Shown: in pieces, positions 33,702-40,612 of the stretch
Numbering within the stretch: the stretch's first letter is position 1
Layout: each line of letters starts with the position of its first letter
Origin: Gammaproteobacteria bacterium
GTDB lineage: Bacteria > Pseudomonadota > Gammaproteobacteria > Pseudomonadales > Azotimanducaceae
Assembly: GCA_012961165.1 (NCBI GenBank)
Contig: DTZW01000073.1
Span: 1 to 40,612 of the forward strand
DNA length: 40,612 nucleotides
Direction: 5' to 3'
Program-made: the position numbers and the translations under genes
The notes under the pieces: generated by a model
What the model was told of the DNA's origin: nothing
Databases searched by the model: none
Seen by the model: only the letters and a program-made list of their open reading frames with translations

Positions 33702-34925
33702 ATGAAAATTATTATAGTTGGCGCCGGGATTGGTGGATCTACACTGGCATTGTCCCTGGCGCATCTGGGGATTGGCTACACATTGATAGAGCAGGCACCT
33801 GCCCTGACAACGGTAGGTGCCGGTATTCAACTAAGCCCAAACGGTGTTCGAGTACTCGAGCAACTTGGGCTGGGAGAACAACTAAAACAGTTCTGCACAG
33901 AACCTGACTTTCATAAATATAGTGTTTGGGATACGGGCGAAACCGTTCTGAAAACACCTCTGCAGCCGATGGTAAAGGCAACCTATGGGCACGCGTACTA
34001 CCATGCCCACCGCGCTGACCTGATAGACCTTCTGACGGCCCCACTCGATTCATCCAGACTTCTCTTGAATACCCGTGTTGCATCTGTAGAACAGAATGAG
34101 CATAGCGCCTGGGTAACCACAACTGATGGCCATCGAATTGAAGGCGATGTCATCATTGGTGCCGATGGAATTCATTCGATTGTGCGTGAACAGGTATTTA
34201 AACCCGGCGGTCCAAGGGATTCTGGCTACGCCAGTTGGCGAGGAGTAATCGATAGTGATGCTATCTCTCATCTGGACATCCCGGTGTCAGCCTGTGTCGA
34301 TATGGGACCGCGCCTGTCCTTTGTTTACTATTTCGTTTCAGGTGGCAAAAAATTCAACTGGTTAGCGCTGGGAAGGACGAATGATCCCCTCAGGGAATCC
34401 TGGTCACAAACAGCGACCCGGGAGGAGGTGATCGCCGCTTTTGATGGCTGGTACGATCGTCCGAAACAAATTATTGAAGCGACACCGACAATCTTTGTCA
34501 CTGCCCTGCACGACCGTGAACCGCCTGATTCCTGGGTAAACGGCAGAGTTGCGCTGATGGGCGATGCTGCGCACGCCATGTTGCCTTACCACGCTCAGGG
34601 TGCAGTCCAATCGCTGGAAGATGCCTGGGTCTTAGCGCGCACCCTCGAACTTCGCGGGGATTCTCCGCTTGTCGCGCTTAAACACTACGAATCTCTACGA
34701 TATGACCGAGCAAGCCTGTTGGTACAGCAGTCAAGAAGCGCAGAGGGCTGGTATCACGTCGATACCCCAGAGCAGATTGAGTCGCGTAACGCGCGATTCC
34801 GCAGTACCAGCGCGAGATTGGAGGGTGGATTCTCACCACAGCAACACTGGCTATACAGCTATGATGCGGATAGCGCGGCACTCGGCACCGATGACGAATG
34901 GCGTGCGCTACGTCCCTGGTCTTAG
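33702..34925 (+). CDS. Group A FAD-dependent monooxygenase (salicylate/hydroxybenzoate hydroxylase-like)
   Basis: 407 residues, single-component flavoprotein hydroxylase. The FAD Rossmann motif is IIIVGAGIGGSTLALSL at 3-19, followed by acidic Glu near residue 29 (LIEQAP). The DG motif is GADGIHSIVRE near 152, and the GD motif is GRVALMGDAAHAMLPYHAQGAVQSLEDA near 283-310, which marks the para-hydroxybenzoate hydroxylase/salicylate hydroxylase class. Aromatic acid substrate and NAD(P)H use are inferred. The start is ATG at 33702. It stands alone, divergent from the NTF2/Rieske operon across a 0.7-kb spacer. Confidence 0.9.
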   Translation: MKIIIVGAGIGGSTLALSLAHLGIGYTLIEQAPALTTVGAGIQLSPNGVRVLEQLGLGEQLKQFCTEPDFHKYSVWDTGETVLKTPLQPMVKATYGHAYYHAHRADLIDLLTAPLDSSRLLLNTRVASVEQNEHSAWVTTTDGHRIEGDVIIGADGIHSIVREQVFKPGGPRDSGYASWRGVIDSDAISHLDIPVSACVDMGPRLSFVYYFVSGGKKFNWLALGRTNDPLRESWSQTATREEVIAAFDGWYDRPKQIIEATPTIFVTALHDREPPDSWVNGRVALMGDAAHAMLPYHAQGAVQSLEDAWVLARTLELRGDSPLVALKHYESLRYDRASLLVQQSRSAEGWYHVDTPEQIESRNARFRSTSARLEGGFSPQQHWLYSYDADSAALGTDDEWRALRPWS

Positions 34926-35397
34926 ATTACCAATACTGTTTATAGGTTCCCATATAATTGCCTAACAGTTTCCCTATGGGCGGGATTCATAACTTGCGCC
35001 CTGCCTCAAGTTTCGGAGCTGCCAAATTAGTTTGGCCTCGCGATTGTCACCAGGGATGTCTAAAGAAAAAGTGCTGGAAAATATGGGGGGTAACTGCCAA
35101 GAAGGACTTTGCCAGAGGGCTACATCGCTTGTTAAGCTGAATTCTAGTTCCTGGCCTCTAGTCCCAGGGAGCTACAGGGATCGGTTCAGACCAGAGACCA
35201 CGCCTTTGTCTTCTGGATTCACTCTCCGCAGACAGCTCGTTGGCGTACTGTCTGTGTCACCACGCCATGCCTGTGAGTAACTGAGCGTGATTAATGTTTA
35301 ATGTTAAGCGTGTTAACTCTTGAAGATCGATTTCGGGATCGTGATGCCTCGCCGGACAGTCTCACCGGTAATGGGGCACGGCTCCCTCAATTTGCTG
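34926..35397. other. Intergenic stretch with no supported gene
   Basis: 470 bp between the convergent monooxygenase and histidine kinase genes. Short frames of 60-98 codons exist but do not resemble any family and lack ribosome-binding sites. No T-tailed hairpin was found. Confidence 0.4.
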
Positions 35398-36123
35398 CTA
35401 CGCTGTGCGGCAAACATTCGCGTTTTTGAACGGCAGGTATAGGTCGAAAGTAGTGCCTTTGTCGACCACAGAAGTAAGCGCTACATTACCATCGTGCTCC
35501 TCTACGATTTGCTTGACGTTTGCCAGCCCGATACCCGTGCCTTTGTTACCTTTGGTGGTGAAATAACGATCGAAAGCTCTATCTTGTATTGTCTTAGACA
35601 TCCCGTAACCATCGTCTGAAATCCAACAATGGACGGTACTTCCGTCGATTTTTTTCGCCCCCAGTTCGATAGTCCCATTTTGTTGTATAGCGTCACAAGC
35701 GTTCAATAACAAGTTTTGCATCACTCGTTTCATCTTGTCTTCGTTACCGACTACAGTCGAAACAGTATCAATGTTTAGGTTGATCGTAATGTCGGGATAA
35801 AGATTACCGACGAATTCTGCTTGCTGTAAGAGAAGTTCTCCCATGTTTATAGACTTTTTTGGATCATCCAACTGAGGGCGACCGACCTGGCTTAACTGCT
35901 TAGTCAGTTGCTCTATTTCAGAAGATGCTTGCACGATTTCTTTAATCAACGGTAGGCCCTCTGGTCCACAATATTCTCGGAGTTCTTGCAGATAACCATT
36001 CATCCAGCAAAGTACATTGCATAGGTCGTGGGAAACACCACGAGCTATATCGATAACAGGAGTAGGTGCTTCTGTCTTCGGCAGTAGATTTGTGTTGTTG
36101 CTTGCTACGAGTTTCAGTTCCAT
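35398..36123 (-). CDS. Soluble histidine kinase without a sensor domain
   Basis: 241 residues. It has a HisKA-like dimerisation helix with the phospho-acceptor His in DIARGVSHDLCNVLCWMNGY (residues about 29-48), followed by a full HATPase_c domain: the N box NLLLNACDAIQQNG, the G1 box ISDDGYGMS, the F box DRAFDRYFTTKG, and the G2 box GTGIGLANV. There is no membrane helix, PAS or receiver domain, so it must take its signal from other proteins or act in a phosphorelay. No response regulator lies beside it. The frame extends to 36162, but ATG 36123 has AGAGGAGAGA upstream with good spacing. Confidence 0.85.
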   Translation of the reverse strand: MELKLVASNNTNLLPKTEAPTPVIDIARGVSHDLCNVLCWMNGYLQELREYCGPEGLPLIKEIVQASSEIEQLTKQLSQVGRPQLDDPKKSINMGELLLQQAEFVGNLYPDITINLNIDTVSTVVGNEDKMKRVMQNLLLNACDAIQQNGTIELGAKKIDGSTVHCWISDDGYGMSKTIQDRAFDRYFTTKGNKGTGIGLANVKQIVEEHDGNVALTSVVDKGTTFDLYLPFKNANVCRTA

Positions 36124-36795
36124 TCGTGTCTCTCCTCTAAAGTCATTCTGTAAAGTAAGCATCGGGATCCTTTCCGGGGCAGACTAGAGGTTGCAATCGT
36201 CGTGCCAGCCTGCCGTACCAGGTCAGAAAATATTTTTAAGCTATTGATATAAAAGGTAAATATATGTTTTTTTGAAAATTTTCTTAAGCTTGCGCAGCCC
36301 GAATGAACACACTGAGTTGCATTTCGGTATGCTTTATAAATTGCATAATGGCTAGTATTTGCAAACTGCAATTTCTTGGCAGCGATTGTCGCGGTCCCCT
36401 GGCGGCAATGTGATTGTTACCCTGAAGATAGCCTGGGGTGCTGATGAAGTGACATCGATGAAGCTCTGAACCGCCCCCCAGTTCTCCAGACACCGCCGAG
36501 GCTGTTATCTTTCTTCGTAACCAACTTATATTTCATAACTACTGATAGAAGCCGTAGTAGCCGACGATGACTTGTTGTTTGGTTTCTCTGGCAGGGTTTC
36601 TTCTATAGCTACAATTGTTGCTGCACACCGCTCATAGACGTCCTTCGATCGAGTCTTTGGTAAAAGGGTGTAACAATAGCGGCAGATGCTTTTTCAGGCT
36701 TACGTGTGTGAGATACTGACACCGATCACGTTATGCGAGTTCTCACGAGGATGTAGTGCGAAACAATTGTGTGTCACTTCGAAGCAGGACTCTAT
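36124..36795. other. AT-rich intergenic region upstream of the histidine kinase
   Basis: 670 bp. The part nearest the kinase (36220-36300) is strongly AT-rich and presumably contains its promoter. A short plus-strand frame at 36539-36634 reads AVVADDDLLFGF, like the acidic pocket of a response-regulator receiver domain, but it is only about 31 codons long and has no start, so it is not called as a gene. Confidence 0.35.
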
Positions 36796-38034
36796 ATGTT
36801 GACCGAATCAAACCACTATGACGTGATCGTCCTGGGCGCTGGCGCTGCTGGATTTTTGTGTGCGATGACTGCGGCAGAGCGCGGGCGGAGTGTGTTGCTA
36901 TTGGAGAAATCCAATAAGGTTGGAAAGAAAATACTGATGTCCGGAGGCGGGCGATGCAACTTCACGAACCTCTATGTTGAACCCGGCAGCTATGTGTCAG
37001 CGAACCCCCATTTCTGTATTGCAGCCTTAAGTCGATTTACCGCATGGGATTTTATCTCCATGGTCGAACAGCACGATATAGAGTACGAGGAGCGAAAACA
37101 CGGTCAGTTGTTTTGCGTTCGTTCCGCGAGAGATATCCTGGGAATGTTAGTTGATGAATGCGACCGTTCGGGTGTGATCACCGAAACCCACGTAGAGGTG
37201 GATGAAATAGAAGCGTTAGCAGGTGTCGGCGACGCCAGGTTCTCGCTTCGACTGGACCAATCGCGAAAACAGGGCGACACAACGGCGGTTTCAATGACCT
37301 GCAGATCACTCGTCGTTGCCACGGGTGCGCTGTCTATTCCAACGTTGGGCGGCAGTGGTATCGGTTACGAAATTGCAGAACAGTTTGGCATGCAGGTTTT
37401 GCCGAAAACGGCAGGTCTCGTTCCCCTAATGTTCACCGATACGTTTAAAGCTGCTTGCGACCGGTTAGCCGGGACCTCTCTTGAAGTTGAGCTTAGCTGC
37501 AACGGCCAATCTTTTACCGAAAGCATGCTGTTTACTCACCGTGGCATAAGCGGCCCAGTGGTGTTGCAGATCTCCAATTATTGGCATCCAGGTGACGAAA
37601 TTCAAGTTGATCTGTTACCGGGGACTCTGGCGGCAGATTGGCTTGTCGACATGAAGGCTAATCACGGAGCAAGTCTTCTCCGGACCGTATTAACCCAAAA
37701 GTTGCCCCGATCGGTGGTGAAAGAACTGGCATCACTGTGGTGGTCCGAATCAGACCACCTTGCCCTGGCTGAATTTAGCGATACTGCACTGTGTCAGATT
37801 GGTAGCAAATTGAACCGATGGCAATTGAAGCCGTCCGCCACAGAGGGCTATCGCACTGCCGAGGTGACGTTGGGTGGTGTAGATACCAACGGTATTAGTT
37901 CCAAGACGATGGAGACCAGCAACCAACCGGGCCTGTTTTTTATCGGTGAAGTCCTTGACGTAAGCGGACATCTCGGGGGCTTCAATTTCCAGTGGGCTTG
38001 GGCATCGGGCCGCGCCGCTGGCCTTTTCGTATGA
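36796..38034 (+). CDS. YhiN/HI0933-family FAD flavoprotein
   Basis: 412 residues. It opens YDVIVLGAGAAGFLCAMTAAERGRSVLLLEKSNKVGKKILMSGGGRCNFTN, where the dinucleotide motif and the 'GKKxxxSGGGRCNFTN' loop are diagnostic of the HI0933/YhiN family. The C-terminal part ends in FIGEVLDVSGHLGGFNFQWAWASGRAAG, also conserved. The biochemical role of the family is not established. The frame extends to GTG 36769, but ATG 36796 has AGGA at 36786-36789 with 6-bp spacing. It is followed by another FAD protein gene on the same strand. Confidence 0.92.
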   Translation: MLTESNHYDVIVLGAGAAGFLCAMTAAERGRSVLLLEKSNKVGKKILMSGGGRCNFTNLYVEPGSYVSANPHFCIAALSRFTAWDFISMVEQHDIEYEERKHGQLFCVRSARDILGMLVDECDRSGVITETHVEVDEIEALAGVGDARFSLRLDQSRKQGDTTAVSMTCRSLVVATGALSIPTLGGSGIGYEIAEQFGMQVLPKTAGLVPLMFTDTFKAACDRLAGTSLEVELSCNGQSFTESMLFTHRGISGPVVLQISNYWHPGDEIQVDLLPGTLAADWLVDMKANHGASLLRTVLTQKLPRSVVKELASLWWSESDHLALAEFSDTALCQIGSKLNRWQLKPSATEGYRTAEVTLGGVDTNGISSKTMETSNQPGLFFIGEVLDVSGHLGGFNFQWAWASGRAAGLFV

Positions 38035-38178
38035 GGATATCCACTTGCCAAAGACCAGTTTCATTTATGAGTAACACTTATGAGTAACATTTTTGACATA
38101 TTGATGACCCGGCTATATCTACATAACGTCTGACTATCGGCGTCGTCTCATCACCGGGGCCTGAATTAGGCGGACTGA

Positions 38179-39930
38179 ATGCCTCTTAGCCGTGTTAAAA
38201 TACTGCCTGGCTGGCCTTCTTCGAATCAAATGCTTCGTTTGGACAACATCAAATTGCCCCTGGACCATGCAGACAGGTCGCTGCTGGATGCAATTTGCAG
38301 CCGCTTGGGAATTAGTACTCGAGAAGTTGTCAACTTCACCGTTTTCAAACGAAGCTATGACGCACGCAACAAGGCTGACATACAGCTAATCTATCAGGTT
38401 AATGTTCAGCTTGGCGCCGAGTTAGAAAAGGATTTGTTGGGCAGGGAAAGCGTAATCTGCAGGCCTGCGCCTGATACTCGCTACCAATTTGTGACGATGG
38501 CTGAAAGCGTATTTCCGAACGAGGCGCAACAACGGCCTATTGTTGTTGGATTTGGACCGTGCGGCATATTATCAGCACTGTTGTTGGCGCAGATGGGGCT
38601 GCGGCCTATCGTTCTGGAGCGCGGATCCAATGTAAGGCAACGAACAAAAGATACCTGGGGCTTCTGGCGTAAAAGTCAATTAAACACTGAGTCCAATGTT
38701 CAATTCGGTGAGGGTGGTGCTGGAACATTCTCTGATGGGAAGCTTTACAGCCAGGTAAAAGATAAACGACATCTAGGCCGCAAGGTGCTTGATGAATTTG
38801 TGAAAGCTGGCGCTCCACCAGAGATCCTTTTTTTGAGTAAGCCGCACATCGGTACATTCAAGCTGGTAACGATGGTTGAACGGATGCGTGCTGAAATAAT
38901 CAACCTCGGTGGTGAGATTCACTTCGATGCGAAAGTGGTGCGCCTACTCCATGAACCCTTTGTAGATTCCGAATCGAATCATCGCGATACATTAACCACT
39001 GAAGGAGCAAACGAAAATATCCTGCGGCAGGTGACAGGAGTCTGCTTGGCCGACGGGACGATTTTGAACAGCCGCCACATAGTGATGGCAATGGGGCACA
39101 GTGCGCGTGATACTTTTTCGATGTTGCTGGAGCAGGGTGTGTACATTGAATCCAAACCCTTCTCAATTGGTTTTCGTATTGAACACCCTCAGTCTGTGAT
39201 TGATAGCGCCCGGTTCGGTAAGAATGCTGGTCACGCGATGCTTGGGGCAGCGGATTATAAGTTAGTCCACCACTGCGCCAATGGTAGAAGTGTCTATAGT
39301 TTCTGCATGTGCCCGGGTGGGACAGTTGTTGCTGCGACCTCTGAAGAGGGCCATGTCGTCACGAATGGTATGTCGCAATACTCGCGAAATGAGCGCAATG
39401 CAAACTCGGCCATTGTTGTCGGTATTAATCCCGAGACCGATTACCCGGGACATGTGCTGGCTGGGGTCGATCTCCAGCGAAAGCTCGAAAAACTCGCCTA
39501 CGAATTGGGAGGCAGCGATTACAGCGCGCCAGCGCAACTCGTCGGAGATTTTCTTGCTGATGAGCCTTCCACTGCTTTGGCATCAGCCCAACCTTCATAC
39601 AAACCGGGCATTAAACTCGGCGATTTGTCTGAGGCGCTGCCTGAATTCGCCATTGACGCAATACGTGAGGCTATTCTGGTTTTCGATCGAAAAATTAAAG
39701 GCTTTGCGATGCCTGAGGCATTACTCACAGGCGTTGAGACGCGAACGTCTTCGCCCATTTGTATTAAACGTGGTTCGGATTTCCAAAACCTGAGCATGAA
39801 GGGCTTATACCCTGCTGGTGAAGGTGCTGGTTATGCAGGTGGAATCCTGTCTGCAGGAATAGACGGCATTAAGGTAGCTGAAGCGCTTGCTGCATCGTTG
39901 CTGGGATCAACCGACAGCGACGTGGTTTGA
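38179..39930 (+). CDS. Large NAD(P)/FAD-dependent oxidoreductase
   Basis: 583 residues. An N-terminal about 110-residue domain starts LRLDNIKLPLDHADRSLLDAI, typical of the family of large FAD dehydrogenases of unknown substrate. It is followed by the FAD motif VVGFGPCGILSALLLAQMG, an ERG acidic end to the second strand, and a GEGGAGTFSDGKLYS loop that is highly conserved in this family. The C-terminal end GLYPAGEGAGYAGGILSAGIDG closes the FAD site. ATG 38179 has a weak AGG 8 bp upstream; homologues usually start at the LRLDNIKLPL segment, so Met at 38230 is an equally good start. Confidence 0.88.
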   Translation: MPLSRVKILPGWPSSNQMLRLDNIKLPLDHADRSLLDAICSRLGISTREVVNFTVFKRSYDARNKADIQLIYQVNVQLGAELEKDLLGRESVICRPAPDTRYQFVTMAESVFPNEAQQRPIVVGFGPCGILSALLLAQMGLRPIVLERGSNVRQRTKDTWGFWRKSQLNTESNVQFGEGGAGTFSDGKLYSQVKDKRHLGRKVLDEFVKAGAPPEILFLSKPHIGTFKLVTMVERMRAEIINLGGEIHFDAKVVRLLHEPFVDSESNHRDTLTTEGANENILRQVTGVCLADGTILNSRHIVMAMGHSARDTFSMLLEQGVYIESKPFSIGFRIEHPQSVIDSARFGKNAGHAMLGAADYKLVHHCANGRSVYSFCMCPGGTVVAATSEEGHVVTNGMSQYSRNERNANSAIVVGINPETDYPGHVLAGVDLQRKLEKLAYELGGSDYSAPAQLVGDFLADEPSTALASAQPSYKPGIKLGDLSEALPEFAIDAIREAILVFDRKIKGFAMPEALLTGVETRTSSPICIKRGSDFQNLSMKGLYPAGEGAGYAGGILSAGIDGIKVAEALAASLLGSTDSDVV

Positions 39931-40125
39931 TCACCTGATAAAAAATTGCACTTTGTAAAGATCTATTTGATTTTTCGGGTTGAAGTCCATCTCCATGGAG
40001 AAAGCCCACGGCATTGATGATGCCATCCAGTCGCGCTAGATGCATAGAGGTTGCTTGCCTGGCAACATGTCAGGCAAACGGTGGAATGTTGGACAGCACT
40101 GTCAACTCAGCCTAGGCTTCGTGAC
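39931..40125. other. Spacer before the luciferase-like gene
   Basis: 195 bp without an ORF or clear promoter; a few short GC hairpins but no T-run. Confidence 0.3.
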
Positions 40126-40612
40126 ATGAAAGCTGAAACATTATTGCCCCTCGGTAAACTGGACCCTGGTCTTAGATTGCCGGATGACAGTCTGAACCTG
40201 AATGAAGTCGCTATTGATGCAGCGACCACCGAGTCTCTTGGGTATCAGACGTTACTGATGGAAGAAACGAAGGATGACCCTTTTCAGGTCCTCACAATGG
40301 CGGCACTCGCCACTCGTCGAGTGAACATCGGCACATCCGTTGCTATCGCGTTCGCACGCAGCCCTTTTGTGATCGCCCAGGCTGCCTGGACGTTACAAAA
40401 AATATCCAATGGGCGGTTCGAACTGGGATTGGGTTCGCAGGTGCGCGGCCACATTATGCGGCGATACGGGATGGACTGGCATGCTGCCGGGCCCTGGATG
40501 CGTGATTACGTCAATGCGGTGCGCGCCATCTGGCACAGTTGGCAGACTCAGTCGAAGCTTGAGTTCGAGTCAGATCATTACCAACTGAATTTGTCCGTAC
40601 CCCTTTTCACTC
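40126..40612 (+). CDS. Luciferase-like flavin-dependent oxidoreductase, N-terminal part
   Basis: The ATG at 40126 opens a frame that runs to the window edge (162 codons). It shows a bacterial-luciferase-like TIM barrel: LGYQTLLMEETKDDPFQVLTMAALATRRVNIGTSVAI, then AFARSPFVIAQAAWTLQKISNGRFELGLGSQV and the RHxxR-like segment RRYGMDWHAAGPWMRDYV. These are the LLM-class (F420- or FMN-dependent) signatures. The substrate is unknown. The gene is cut by the window, so the C-terminus is not seen. Confidence 0.88.
   Translation, partial: MKAETLLPLGKLDPGLRLPDDSLNLNEVAIDAATTESLGYQTLLMEETKDDPFQVLTMAALATRRVNIGTSVAIAFARSPFVIAQAAWTLQKISNGRFELGLGSQVRGHIMRRYGMDWHAAGPWMRDYVNAVRAIWHSWQTQSKLEFESDHYQLNLSVPLFT

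Noticed and set aside
36539-36634. Short response-regulator-like frame
   Set aside because: Only about 31 codons, no start codon, and just one short motif; kept as a note in the intergenic entry.
1-40612. tRNA genes, rRNA genes, CRISPR arrays, insertion sequences, prophage
   Set aside because: Looked for by eye; no cloverleaf-type sequence, repeat-spacer array, transposase or phage structural gene was found.

Overview
The window looks like chromosome from an aerobic, heterotrophic gammaproteobacterium, probably uncultured or environmental; I cannot name a genus. The evidence is a CmoA/CmoB pair for tRNA wobble-uridine modification, an RluA-type pseudouridine synthase, an SrmB-like DEAD-box helicase with an SrmB-like basic tail, and a LemA/M48 pair. 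These sit among many acyl-CoA and redox enzymes (three family III CoA-transferases, an acyl-CoA dehydrogenase-like flavoprotein, Rieske and flavin monooxygenases, cytochrome P450 remnants, luciferase-like oxidoreductases). No rRNA, tRNA, CRISPR array, prophage or intact insertion sequence was seen.

Layout. 1-2260: the 3' end of an unidentified gene, a CoA-transferase, and a decayed P450 C-terminus. 2262-7953: rluA converging on a two-gene AAA+ ATPase / VWA operon, then a kinase-like APH-family gene overlapping a small helical protein. 7984-13208: cmoA, an uncharacterised 72-residue ORF and cmoB in a tightly coupled cluster; an HNH endonuclease; an SbcD/Mre11-like and a YfcE-like phosphoesterase converging with overlap; and a second CoA-transferase. 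13218-18041: M48 peptidase and LemA, then a persulfide dioxygenase-rhodanese fusion translationally coupled to a third CoA-transferase. 18198-20456: an octaheme cytochrome c with HEAT-like and TPR repeats. 20657-26900: two MFS transporters, a methyltransferase, an SDR dehydrogenase and the helicase, which appears to start at CTG.

26931-34925 is the most accessory-looking part. It holds an SRPBCC protein, a truncated P450, a secreted alpha/beta hydrolase, an acyl-CoA dehydrogenase-like protein, an amber-interrupted small exported ORF, a Rieske oxygenase with an NTF2/SnoaL-fold protein, and a group A flavin monooxygenase. Intergenic spaces here are long and contain decayed genes. 35398-40612 carries a soluble histidine kinase without an obvious partner, a YhiN-type flavoprotein, a second large FAD dehydrogenase and the start of a luciferase-like oxidoreductase.

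No single new defence-like or biosynthetic system stands out. The best leads are the small ORF embedded between cmoA and cmoB, the sulfur-oxidation/CoA-transferase coupling, the octaheme-HEAT-TPR protein, the CTG-start helicase, the amber-interrupted exported ORF, and a paired TGTATACG site upstream of the Rieske operon. Functions are inferred by reading motifs; no database search was run.
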